Assembly (NCBI GenBank): GCA_029987245.1
Contig: DALTWG010000051.1
Coordinates: 1-12,342 of the forward strand
Origin: Methanocorpusculum sp.
Lineage (GTDB): Archaea; Halobacteriota; Methanomicrobia; Methanomicrobiales; Methanocorpusculaceae
Direction: 5' to 3'
Length of the DNA: 12,342 bases
Each line of letters starts with the position of its first letter. Within the stretch, counting starts at the first letter, position 1. Made by a program: the position numbers and the translations under genes. A model generated the notes under the pieces. It worked only from the letters and a program-made list of their open reading frames with translations, made no database searches and was not told the origin of the DNA. Of the stretch, positions 1 through 6,397 are shown piece after piece.

Positions 1-1807
1 CGATGTAGTACACCGAGGAGTATTCGGATGCAAGAATCTGAATAATATCGAAGTTTCTCTGCCGTTCGACATCTTCACGCATGGTGGCGCGGATTTCCTC
101 GTCACGGTCGGCGATACCCAAAACCGCGGCATGTATTTCGCCAGTTGCATCGTCAATTACTCTGACAAGGCGCATCTCTTTGTATCTGAAATCCTCTTCG
201 GTTCCGGCGCGGTACACCCGCTCGTACGAGGGCTGGTTTGCAAGGAGGTTTTTGAGATAGGCCGCCGAGAAGCAGTTGCGCAGAATCTCTGCGTCGCTGT
301 TGTGCACCGCGGTTTCGACATAGCGGTTCATTAAGTCGACAAAGGTGAGTTCGCCCTCTTCTTTTCCGATGCCTTTCAGGAGTTGAAGCATTTCCGGCGA
401 GGCTTTGCTGGTGGTGATAAGGGAGGTGTCGAGGTCAATGTAGCAGACGGAGCTGTAGTCTGATGCGAGGGTGTCCACTATTTCCAGGTTTTTGACGAGT
501 TTTTCACGGTCGGCGATGGTGCGCGTCATTTCGTCGTTGATGTTGTGGAAACCGACCAGGGCGCAGTTGTGGCCGACGTGGGCTACGTGGTGGACGAATT
601 TGGTCTGGAACCAGATGACGGCGCCTTCGAGCACAATCCGGTAGAAGACAGAGTGGGTGCCGGTTTTTTTAAGCTGGTGGCTGACATAGACGGGGTCGGT
701 TTCTTCGAAGAATTTGGCGCGGTCTTCGGGGACGACGACGGTGTTGCCGAATAAGGCCATGCGGCGGGAGTAGTTGGTTTCGGTTTCCCAGCCGGAGATT
801 GCTTTGACGAAGTTTTCGCTGATGCGGTAGTGGGTTTCTTCTCCGCTGTCGAATTCAGCATGGAAGAGGCATTCGTAGTCTTCGGCCATTGCTTCGATAA
901 TGGTTGAAAGCTGCTTTGTTTCTTCGGCGAGTTTGACTTCTTCGTCGACGCAGTGAAATCCTGCGACTATCCAGTCGGGGCTTTCGGGGGAGGTGGCGAA
1001 TTTGAGCTGCCAGTGTTCGATATTGTCGTCGAATTTTGCATGGAAGTTGACGTAGTAGGCGGGGAATTTTTTGAGTTCGCGAAGGACTACATCTCTTCGT
1101 GTGGCATGGAAGAATTCGTCCATGTCTTTGTCGAGGACGATGGTTTGCAGGATGTAGTCTATGCTTTGGGTGAAGTCGGTGATGGTTTCCCAGTCGGGGC
1201 AGTATTTGCGATATTTTTCTTCGAACCGGTAGATGACTTCTTCGTCGGTGTTTTTATTAAAGTAGGAGACGATGGAGAAGTCCTGAGAGAGGATGCTGAT
1301 AATTGCCTGCTGTTCGTTTTGTTTCTGTTCGGTTTTGACGAGGTCGTCGATGTTGTGAAATCCTGCGACGATGCCGGTTATTTCGTTGTTTTTACGCACA
1401 GCAGTGAATTTCATCTGGTAGTAGCGGTCTTCTCCTTCAACGCGGACTCTGAAGTTGACGAAGACGGCGGGGTTTTTTGCGAGGGCTTCTTTGATGCGGG
1501 AGCGCCGGGTTTGTTCACGGAATTTCGCGCGGTCTTCTTCGATGACGGCGTTTTGTTCCAAAAGGGCTATGCGGCGGGTGAAGTTGTGTTCGCTGTCCCA
1601 GCCGGGAATCATTTTCAGGAGGAGGTCGGAGACGCGGTACTGGATGACGTCGTCGTCGGTTTCGGCTTTGGTGAGGTCGATGTAGTTGACGCAGGCGAAG
1701 TCTTCGGTGAGTTCGGCGATGACGGCGAGCTGGTTTTTGATGCGTTCGTCTTCTGCGGTGTTTTCGAGGGAGGAGGCGAGACGTTTTTGTACGGGATTTT
1801 TAGGCAT
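1..1807 (-). CDS. Tandem PAS-like sensor-module protein, 3' end outside the window
   Basis: The minus strand is open from ATG at 1807 to base 1 (602 codons, no stop). An in-frame TGA at 1816-1814 fixes this ATG as the first possible start. The protein is a chain of similar modules of about 125-135 residues: 25-157, 167-291, 300-427, 441-570, and the first 16 residues of a fifth (587-602). Each opens with a helix followed by a strand such as DFACVNYIDL, DYSSVCYIDLD or EYSSVYYI, and closes with a strand-turn such as GIVAGFHNIDD, IVAGFHCVDEE, ALVGFHNINDE or AVLGIADRDEE. A charged linker helix follows. This is the layout of divergent PAS sensor domains as seen in signalling proteins of gut bacteria and methanogens. 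Modules 1 and 3 also share GWD/GWE, TRR/SRR and EEDRAKF/PEDRAKF. No signal peptide or membrane segment is visible, so it is probably cytosolic. An output domain (kinase, GGDEF or other) may lie beyond base 1. PAS identity is inference; the repeats are directly seen. Confidence 0.8.
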   Translation of the reverse strand, partial: MPKNPVQKRLASSLENTAEDERIKNQLAVIAELTEDFACVNYIDLTKAETDDDVIQYRVSDLLLKMIPGWDSEHNFTRRIALLEQNAVIEEDRAKFREQTRRSRIKEALAKNPAVFVNFRVRVEGEDRYYQMKFTAVRKNNEITGIVAGFHNIDDLVKTEQKQNEQQAIISILSQDFSIVSYFNKNTDEEVIYRFEEKYRKYCPDWETITDFTQSIDYILQTIVLDKDMDEFFHATRRDVVLRELKKFPAYYVNFHAKFDDNIEHWQLKFATSPESPDWIVAGFHCVDEEVKLAEETKQLSTIIEAMAEDYECLFHAEFDSGEETHYRISENFVKAISGWETETNYSRRMALFGNTVVVPEDRAKFFEETDPVYVSHQLKKTGTHSVFYRIVLEGAVIWFQTKFVHHVAHVGHNCALVGFHNINDEMTRTIADREKLVKNLEIVDTLASDYSSVCYIDLDTSLITTSKASPEMLQLLKGIGKEEGELTFVDLMNRYVETAVHNSDAEILRNCFSAAYLKNLLANQPSYERVYRAGTEEDFRYKEMRLVRVIDDATGEIHAAVLGIADRDEEIRATMREDVERQRNFDIIQILASEYSSVYYI

Positions 1808-1836
1808 GGTTGTTCATCTTCATGGGGTTTTTGTTA

Positions 1837-1845
1837 GATATAAGA
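1837..1845 (-). promoter_or_regulatory. TATA-like box for the sensor-module gene
   Basis: The minus strand reads TCTTATATC about 29-37 bases before the ATG at 1807. This spacing fits an archaeal TATA box with a very short leader of a few bases. No Shine-Dalgarno sequence is visible before the ATG, which agrees with a near-leaderless transcript. Confidence 0.4.
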
Positions 1846-2045
1846 CAATGTTTTTTTTTCGTGTTTGTTATTATACTAGTATTGGGGCTCAAAGTATTTA
1901 GTATGGTCGTTTGGGGATGGGGGTTGACAGGGTTGATTTTGGCGGGTTGGTTTTTTTGGGGGGGGTACAGGGCTTATAATGAAAAGAGAAACACTAATAA
2001 ACGCCGCTTCGTCTCCGGCGCTGGGGGAACAAATCGCCGGCAGAT
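1846..2045. other. Non-coding G/T-rich intergenic stretch
   Basis: No convincing gene lies here. It holds a perfect 10-base palindrome ATACTAGTAT (1873-1882) and G-tracts on the plus strand at 1913-1916, 1919-1923, 1930-1932, 1944-1946 and an eight-G run at 1958-1965 preceded by seven T. The short open frame across 1810-2052 is hydrophobic only because of this biased composition. It may include the decayed non-coding left end of the IS110 element that follows, but no terminus can be recognised. Confidence 0.5.
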
Positions 2046-2720
2046 ATGGTGATTTCAGTCAAGGAAGTGCAGTTTTTGAAGGTATCATCACCAATCTTTT
2101 TGACACCGGAGAGGATAATTGCTGCAGTCAGAGGCTGGTGCAGTCGGTGAAGAGAATTTCAGCAATAACTGTAAGGATCGAGAGCAGACTGATTTCGGTT
2201 ATTGGGGGCAAATCTGCATCAATTATCCTTTATGAAATTGGAAACATACATGATTTGCAACACCTTCTAAACTTGCGCCCGGGGCTGGAATCGTTCCAGC
2301 AGTTTATCAATCTGCAGGAAAACTGCGAACAGGTTCGATTACAAAACACGGAAATCAGTATCCGAGATGGATTCTTATTGAATGTGCTCATAGTGTACAC
2401 GGAAAAATGTATGAAATTATATGCCTTCTTTGAAAGAGTCAAGAGGAGGGTTGGGTACAAAAAAAGTTATTGTGGCTCTTGGAAGAAAACTTCTCACTAT
2501 CATTTGTCACCTGTTAACCAGGAATGAGACGTTTGAAAAGGAGGGTCACACAAAGAATGGCGAGGTATCCATTCCAGATTTTCTTAAGTTGGTACAGAAG
2601 ATTGGTGAAGAGGAAGCAATTAATCTGATTCAACAGGCAAGATTAACAAAGCTGAAACTTGGAATACAAAAAAGGGAAGTGTTGACTAAAACACCGATTT
2701 TCATACCAAAGTTATCCTGA
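2046..2720 (+). pseudogene. Decayed IS110-family transposase (C-terminal half, several frameshifts)
   Basis: The characteristic IS110 C-terminal (Transposase_20-type) sequence can be read on the plus strand only by changing frame. Bases about 2046-2134 may give a linker (LTPERIIAAVRGW). Bases about 2135-2262 give LISVIGGKSASIILYEIGNI, the helix-hairpin-helix-like region. About 2263-2415 in another frame give GIVPAVYQSAGK and then TGSITKHGNQYPRWILIECA, the family's most typical block, where the conserved serine of the transposase domain is expected. About 2416-2450 give KLYAFFERVKRR, and from about 2452 a further frame gives TKKVIVALGRKLLTIICHLL and runs to TGA at 2718-2720. The N-terminal DEDD (RuvC-like) domain was not found. 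At least three frame changes make it non-functional. IS110 elements are bridge-RNA-guided recombinases; no RNA could be identified here. The open frame 1979-2527 is a composite of this wreck, not a gene. Confidence 0.82.
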
Positions 2721-2725
2721 ATACG

Positions 2726-2740
2726 AAAAAAGATAAAAAT
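2726..2740 (-). terminator. T-rich archaeal terminator after the DUF5803-like gene
   Basis: Directly after the stop codon at 2743-2741 the minus strand reads ATTTTTATCTTTTTT. Oligo-T stretches of this kind are sufficient for intrinsic termination in archaea. No hairpin precedes it. Confidence 0.5.
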
Positions 2741-3412
2741 CTACCTCTCCTCTTTCCCCGCCCGCATACTCTTATTCTTATACGACCGGTAGCGCGCGTA
2801 CACAATACCAAGCACCACAACCCACACAGCTAAAAATGCATACAGCCAGACATCGCGCCCCTTTTCATAGAATTTCACCTCGACAGCCTTCGTACTTGCA
2901 TACGTCACCATCGAACCAAAACCCTCCTTGTCAGACGCACTGATAACTCCGCCCGAAGACACCGTCCCGAGCACCGGATGCCCAGTCAGATACTTTTCCG
3001 GCAGATACACCGTTACGGCATAATTAGACGGAAACTTCGCATAGACCGTATTGTCCGAAATATCCTGCGACCAGACAAGCGTATAATCCCCCTTGTCGAA
3101 ACTAACCGTACTCCGCGAAACCTGATACTTCACCTCATTGCCGTCTGCATCCACAAGAGAAAATTCATTCGGCTCAAGCGCCTCATCATCGATAAAGCCC
3201 GGCTTAACGAGCATAAACGAATTCTGCTGCACAAGATGCGCTGTTGCAGTCAGCGTTTTGCCGTCCTCAGACACGACAAATTCTGCTGTATTGCCGTCCG
3301 CCGCGTCCGCTGCGAAAGCAGGCGCGGCAAACAGCGCAAGAAGCAAAAGCCCGCTTATAATACAGAGAGCAGCGCTTCGATAGTCGGGTCGATTTCGATA
3401 GGTCCTGCGCAT
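2741..3412 (-). CDS. Secreted, C-terminally membrane-anchored protein (DUF5803-like)
   Basis: A 223-residue protein with a clear Sec signal peptide: an arginine-rich start (MRRTYRNR), a hydrophobic core at about 15-30 and an AFA cleavage motif at residues 32-34. A soluble domain of about 150 residues, rich in beta-strand and acidic residues, follows. One membrane helix (about 187-206, ending YARYR) and a basic tail (KNKSMRAGKEER) come last. The topology is therefore outside-facing domain, membrane anchor, short cytoplasmic tail. It resembles the small archaeal family called DUF5803, of unknown function; that name is from memory and only moderately certain. The ATG lies 58 bases inside the end of thrC; no later ATG would keep the signal peptide, so this start is preferred and translational coupling to thrC is likely. 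The product has no obvious link to threonine synthesis. Confidence 0.83.
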   Translation of the reverse strand: MRRTYRNRPDYRSAALCIISGLLLLALFAAPAFAADAADGNTAEFVVSEDGKTLTATAHLVQQNSFMLVKPGFIDDEALEPNEFSLVDADGNEVKYQVSRSTVSFDKGDYTLVWSQDISDNTVYAKFPSNYAVTVYLPEKYLTGHPVLGTVSSGGVISASDKEGFGSMVTYASTKAVEVKFYEKGRDVWLYAFLAVWVVVLGIVYARYRSYKNKSMRAGKEER

Positions 3413-4554
3413 TGCTTAATAACCGTCTCAGGGTCCTTTAACAAATGACCGGTGACAACACACACAATCTTTTCATCCTTGTCAAGCATACCGGCCTCGG
3501 CAAGCTTCTTGATACCCGCAACAGATGCCGCGGATGCCGGCTCCACACCGATACCCTCCTTTCTTGCAAGGTCGCGCTGCATGGCAAGAATCTCCGCATC
3601 GGTAACAGACTCTGCCGTACCTCCGGTAGAGCGGATTGCATTGAGCGCCTTTTCCGCATTCACCGGCGCACCGATACGGATTGCTGACGCCACCGTCTCC
3701 GGATTCTGCTCGACAACAACCTCCGGAAGATTGCCCTTGATTGCGTTTACAACCGGCATTGCGCCCTCAGCCTGGATACCCGTCATCTTCGGCAGGGAAT
3801 CAATATAGCCGATATCCTTCCACTCGTTTAATCCCTTGAATACCGCGGAAATGTTGCCCGCGTTTCCGACCGGCAGAACAAATCTGTCCGGAACACAGCC
3901 CAGTTGGTCAACCGCCTCAAAACCGATGGTCTTCTGACCTTCCAGTCTGTACGGGTTGATGGAGTTCAGGAGATAAATGCCGTGCGAGACGCATAATTCA
4001 TGGACCATCTCAAGCGCGCGGTCAAAGTTGCCGCGAATCGAGATAACCTTTGCACCGTGCATTAACGCCTGGGCAACCTTGCCTAACGCAACGTGACCTG
4101 CCGGAAGCAGGACAACGGCAGGCATATTTGCCTTTGCTGCGTAAACAGCCATCGATGCGGACGTGTTTCCGGTTGACGCACAGGCAACGATATTTTTGCC
4201 GAGCTGCTTTGCCATGGAAACACCAAGGGTCATGCCGCGGTCCTTGAACGAGCCCGACGGATTCATTCCTTCGTGCTTTGCATAGAGATTCTTTAATCCG
4301 AGTTCCTCACCGATTTTTTTCAGGTGGTAGAGCGGAGTTCCGCCTTCATGCAGGGAAACCGGCTCGATTTTGACCGGCAGGAATTCCTTGTATCTCCATA
4401 CGCCGATTTCACGCTTTAAAAGTTCGTCATGGGTTACGTGAATGTCGTCAAGGTCGTATTTGACGGCCAGAAGGTGACCGCACTTTTCACAGTTATATAC
4501 AATGGCATCCGGGGGGTACTCAGCGCCGCAATGTACGCACACAAGTTTATACAT
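3355..4554 (-). CDS. thrC: Threonine synthase
   Basis: Converts O-phosphohomoserine and water to L-threonine and phosphate with pyridoxal phosphate, the last step of threonine synthesis. The 399-residue product, a normal length for the archaeal/plant-like class, starts with a zinc-ribbon-like element (C6-X2-C9 and C22-X2-C25). The PLP-binding block NPSGSFKDRGM holds the Schiff-base lysine K104. The substrate/phosphate loop STGNTSAS is at 127-134 and the glycine-rich cofactor phosphate loop reads LPVGNAGNISA. An ATG at 4647 is in frame, but the extra 31 residues are unlike the family and overlap the preceding gene, so MYKLVCVHCG at 4554 is chosen. A TATA-like TTTCTAACC lies 22-30 bases upstream, suggesting its own leaderless promoter 40 bases after the upstream stop codon. 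The ATG is covered by a 12-base palindrome. The 3' end overlaps the next gene by 58 bases. Confidence 0.95.
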   Translation of the reverse strand: MYKLVCVHCGAEYPPDAIVYNCEKCGHLLAVKYDLDDIHVTHDELLKREIGVWRYKEFLPVKIEPVSLHEGGTPLYHLKKIGEELGLKNLYAKHEGMNPSGSFKDRGMTLGVSMAKQLGKNIVACASTGNTSASMAVYAAKANMPAVVLLPAGHVALGKVAQALMHGAKVISIRGNFDRALEMVHELCVSHGIYLLNSINPYRLEGQKTIGFEAVDQLGCVPDRFVLPVGNAGNISAVFKGLNEWKDIGYIDSLPKMTGIQAEGAMPVVNAIKGNLPEVVVEQNPETVASAIRIGAPVNAEKALNAIRSTGGTAESVTDAEILAMQRDLARKEGIGVEPASAASVAGIKKLAEAGMLDKDEKIVCVVTGHLLKDPETVIKQCAGPIEIDPTIEALLSVL

Positions 4555-4564
4555 ACTATAGTAT
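4553..4564. promoter_or_regulatory. 12-base perfect palindrome over the thrC start codon
   Basis: ATACTATAGTAT is its own reverse complement and includes two bases of the thrC start codon. A symmetric site at the transcription/translation start could bind a dimeric repressor, but it also contains the AATACT-type element seen before the neighbouring genes. The palindrome is seen; the function is a guess. Confidence 0.35.
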
Positions 4565-4584
4565 TTGCGTTCAAAGGTTAGAAA
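4560..4584 (-). promoter_or_regulatory. Putative leaderless promoter of thrC
   Basis: On the minus strand TTTCTAACC (4584-4576) lies 22-30 bases before the ATG, followed 10 bases later by AATACT (4565-4560), which ends 5 bases before the ATG. Position and spacing match the promoters proposed for the two upstream paralogues, although the TATA-like box itself is weak. Confidence 0.35.
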
Positions 4585-4594
4585 GTATGTGGTA

Positions 4595-5377
4595 TTACCT
4601 GCGGTAATTGTCGCGCTGCTGCTTGACAGCGGGGCACCCGGATGCACGCAAAAAAAGCATCCACAATACTGCGGGGACTAAAATTGCGTCCACAAACCGG
4701 CCATTTTCCGGAATCAGACCGGTAAATGAGGCAGTAACGATGCCTGCTGCAACACAGAGCAGGATGACTGCATAGGCGCGCGGTTTGAGTTCGGTGCCGT
4801 CGCCGCGCAGTTCGCCGCGCAGGCGGGTGAAGAAGAAAGGATAGAACCAGTGGACACCGGCGTTGTCGCAGGAGTCTTCGATTAAATGGAAGAGACATCC
4901 AAGGAAGTATGCTCCGCCGAAGACATAGATGTAGATATGGTTAAAGAGGAAAGATAACGGCGGAATAAGCGAAAGTGCGGCAAAGATGAGCCAGATGTAT
5001 GCAGTCAGCAGGACCGAGATGCACAAGCATCCCAAAGGCGAATGCGGGAGTTCGCGGTGTCCGCCTTTGGCATAGATTTTGTCGCCGAATATGCAGTGGA
5101 AGAATTTGCGCACCGGATAATAGCAGGAGTAGCAAAGCGCGTAGCCGAATAGGGGGGTGAGAACAAAGCGTTTTCCTTTTGCGCCGGGGATTTCCGCGTG
5201 AAATATGGCGGATTCGCGGCCGGTGTCAATGTCAGGGGTGATGCAGCCGAAAAAGACGGCGAGGAAAACGATGATAAGGTAAGGAATAGATGCAAAATTC
5301 AGGAAGTCGGGGGCAAACGGCGCAAGCACTGCAAGAAGGGTGGTTATGCTCAATGCAATATGGGTTGCGCCTTTCAT
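4595..5377 (-). CDS. YdjM/DUF457-type membrane metal-dependent hydrolase, copy 1
   Basis: A 260-residue polytopic membrane protein resembling the YdjM/DUF457 family (membrane-bound, predicted metal-dependent hydrolases; physiological substrate unknown). Visible family marks are THI with H6, TPDID (D49, D51) after the first membrane helices, HRELPHSPLG (H107, H112) before the next hydrophobic segment, and GCLFHLIEDSCDNAGVHW (H164, D168), the probable metal-binding histidines and aspartates. About four to six hydrophobic segments are seen (near 10-45, 115-140, 148-165, 202-222, 230-244). It is a close paralogue of the next gene upstream, sharing MKG-THI at the start, IPGAKGK, GHRELPHSPLGC, LLTAYIWLI and PRAYAVILL/PRVYAVILL. 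The start at 5377 begins exactly where the paralogue's conserved start does. A TATA-like TTATCCC at 5405-5399 implies a leaderless transcript. The role in this organism is unknown. Confidence 0.85.
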   Translation of the reverse strand: MKGATHIALSITTLLAVLAPFAPDFLNFASIPYLIIVFLAVFFGCITPDIDTGRESAIFHAEIPGAKGKRFVLTPLFGYALCYSCYYPVRKFFHCIFGDKIYAKGGHRELPHSPLGCLCISVLLTAYIWLIFAALSLIPPLSFLFNHIYIYVFGGAYFLGCLFHLIEDSCDNAGVHWFYPFFFTRLRGELRGDGTELKPRAYAVILLCVAAGIVTASFTGLIPENGRFVDAILVPAVLWMLFLRASGCPAVKQQRDNYRR

Positions 5378-5381
5378 ATGT

Positions 5382-5405
5382 AGTATTTAGCGGGAGGCGG
5401 GATAA
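5382..5405 (-). promoter_or_regulatory. Putative leaderless promoter of hydrolase copy 1
   Basis: Minus strand: TTATCCC (5405-5399), 11 bases, AATACT (5387-5382), 4 bases, ATG at 5377. The same order and the same 11-base gap precede copy 2, so the arrangement was probably duplicated with the gene or kept by selection. A second TATA-like candidate, AATATATACT, lies further upstream inside the dyad at 5422-5438. Confidence 0.45.
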
Positions 5406-5421
5406 TGGTTGTGAAAGGGAG

Positions 5422-5438
5422 AGTATATATTGTATACT
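5422..5438. promoter_or_regulatory. AGTATA-N5-TATACT dyad upstream of hydrolase copy 1
   Basis: AGTATA (5422-5427) and TATACT (5433-5438) form a 6-base inverted repeat with a 5-base spacer. It contains a TATA-like core and lies 45-61 bases before the start codon of copy 1. It could be an alternative TATA box or a dimeric regulator site. Confidence 0.35.
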
Positions 5439-5443
5439 TTTGT

Positions 5444-5478
5444 CTTTCCAAAAATCAAAAAAGTTCATTTTTGGAAAG
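5444..5478. repeat. 12-base perfect inverted repeat CTTTCCAAAAAT, plus a third half-site
   Basis: CTTTCCAAAAAT (5444-5455) is repeated in inverse at 5467-5478 as ATTTTTGGAAAG with an 11-base loop. A third partial copy, TTTCCAAAAT, is at 5488-5497 in direct orientation. The repeat lies between two minus-strand genes, so transcription from copy 2 would cross it as a hairpin with U-rich sequence. It may act as terminator or RNA-stabilising hairpin for copy 2, or as operator sites in front of copy 1. The extra half-site favours protein binding. Confidence 0.6.
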
Positions 5479-5503
5479 TGAGATAAGTTTCCAAAATGAT
5501 GTG

Positions 5504-5517
5504 CAGCGAAACCGCTG
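5504..5517 (-). terminator. Small hairpin and T-run after hydrolase copy 2
   Basis: About 10 bases past the stop at 5529-5527 the minus strand shows TTTTT followed by CAGCG-GTTT-CGCTG, a 5-base stem with tetraloop. The T-run lies before the stem rather than after it, so this is not a bacterial-type terminator. Together with the U-rich 12-base inverted repeat beyond, it may mark the 3' end of the copy 2 transcript. Confidence 0.3.
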
Positions 5518-5526
5518 AAAAATACA

Positions 5527-6309
5527 TTAATCCATCTGGCGGTTCTGCTTTTTGGCAGGAACGCCGGATGCAAGCATAAAGATAATCCAGAGAACAATCG
5601 GCACCGCAACCGCTGCAATAACCGCTTTCAATTCAACAAGGATGCCGATAAACGAAAGCGTGCAAAGCACCGCTGCTGCAAGCAAAAGAATGACAGCATA
5701 CACGCGCGGACGGATTTCCTTGCCGTTGCCCTGCAGCTTTCCGCGCACACGGCGGAAGACAAACGGATACAGATAGTGGATGCCGGAAAAGTCACATGTA
5801 TCTTCAATCAGATGCATGAAGCAGCCTAAAAGAAACGAGCCGCCAAAGATGAAAATGCACGGATGATTATAAAGCCCGCTAAGTGCCGGAACAAAGGAAA
5901 GACAAAAGCAGATAAGCCAGATGTATGCGGTCAGGAGAATTGCCATACAGATACAGCCGAGAGGGGAGTGGGGGAGTTCGCGGTGTCCCTCTTTTGCATA
6001 GATTTTTTTGCCGAAGAAAAGGACAAACAGAGCACGCACCGGATAATAAACCGTATAGCAGACCGTATAGCCGAATACCGGCGTAAGGAAGAACTTCTTG
6101 CCTTTAGCACCCGGAATGGACGAGTGGAAAATTGCAGAGTTTTTACCCAGGTCAACATCGGGGGTGATGGAGCCGAAGAATACTCCGAGTACAATAAGAA
6201 TCAAAGGGATTACCACATCCGGATCGATGTCCAGAAAAGTACGCGTCAGCGGCGCGAGAATGACCAGAAGAGTGGTAAGAGATAACATAATATGGGTTAT
6301 GCCTTTCAT
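5527..6309 (-). CDS. YdjM/DUF457-type membrane metal-dependent hydrolase, copy 2
   Basis: This is a second copy of the same polytopic membrane hydrolase type, also 260 residues when started at the ATG of MKGITHIMLS. An in-frame ATG at 6330 would add seven residues (MHDQYFS) that the paralogue lacks. The chosen start also leaves TTATCCC at -23 to -29. Conserved ligand candidates are H6, TPDVD (D51, D53), HRELPHS (H109, H114) and GCFMHLIEDTCDFSGIHY (H166, D170). Hydrophobic segments are near 11-46, 118-142, 151-165, 203-225 and 229-246. Both copies keep every putative metal ligand, so neither looks decayed. They differ mainly in the membrane segments and at the C-terminus. It heads the minus-strand cluster and is divergent from the gene at 6398. 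Substrate and role are unknown; E. coli YdjM is reported to be LexA-controlled, but no such link can be drawn here. Confidence 0.85.
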   Translation of the reverse strand: MKGITHIMLSLTTLLVILAPLTRTFLDIDPDVVIPLILIVLGVFFGSITPDVDLGKNSAIFHSSIPGAKGKKFFLTPVFGYTVCYTVYYPVRALFVLFFGKKIYAKEGHRELPHSPLGCICMAILLTAYIWLICFCLSFVPALSGLYNHPCIFIFGGSFLLGCFMHLIEDTCDFSGIHYLYPFVFRRVRGKLQGNGKEIRPRVYAVILLLAAAVLCTLSFIGILVELKAVIAAVAVPIVLWIIFMLASGVPAKKQNRQMD

Positions 6310-6314
6310 GGAAA

Positions 6315-6338
6315 AGTATTGGTCGTGCACAGGGATAA
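6315..6338 (-). promoter_or_regulatory. Putative leaderless promoter of hydrolase copy 2
   Basis: Minus strand: TTATCCC (6338-6332), 11 bases, AATACT (6320-6315), 5 bases, ATG at 6309. The box sits 23-29 bases before the start codon, the expected TATA-to-start distance for a leaderless archaeal transcript. The pattern matches copy 1. Confidence 0.45.
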
Positions 6339-6365
6339 AGAGTGTGAAGCATCACCTATAGACAA

Positions 6366-6374
6366 CTCTATTTT
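6366..6374 (+). promoter_or_regulatory. Putative TATA-like box of the 6398 gene
   Basis: CTCTATTTT lies 24-32 bases before the ATG at 6398, the distance expected for a leaderless archaeal promoter. The 88-base divergent region also holds CTATAG (6356-6361), a symmetric TATA-like core that could serve either strand. Confidence 0.35.
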
Positions 6375-6397
6375 GTTTAGCCGCCAATCTATTACAT

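Noticed and set aside
953..1837. Long plus-strand open frame of 294 codons
   Set aside because: Its product is almost only F, V, D, E and G, the mirror of the E/D/T/F/A-rich, C-ending codons of the repeat protein on the other strand, which shows clear domain repeats.
1810..2052. Small hydrophobic plus-strand open frame
   Set aside because: It crosses the sensor gene's promoter and G/T-homopolymer sequence; its hydrophobicity follows from base composition and no family signature is present.
1979..2527. Possible 182-residue gene
   Set aside because: It joins fragments of a frameshifted IS110 transposase and loses the family motifs where the frame changes; it is not an independent protein.
2421..2720. 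Possible independent 99-residue gene
   Set aside because: Its first third is the IS110 C-terminal block KKVIVALGRKLL in the continuing frame, so it is the tail of the transposase wreck.
4555..4647. Longer thrC start at 4647
   Set aside because: It adds 31 residues unlike the family and overlaps the upstream gene; the zinc-ribbon start MYKLVCVHCG fits better.
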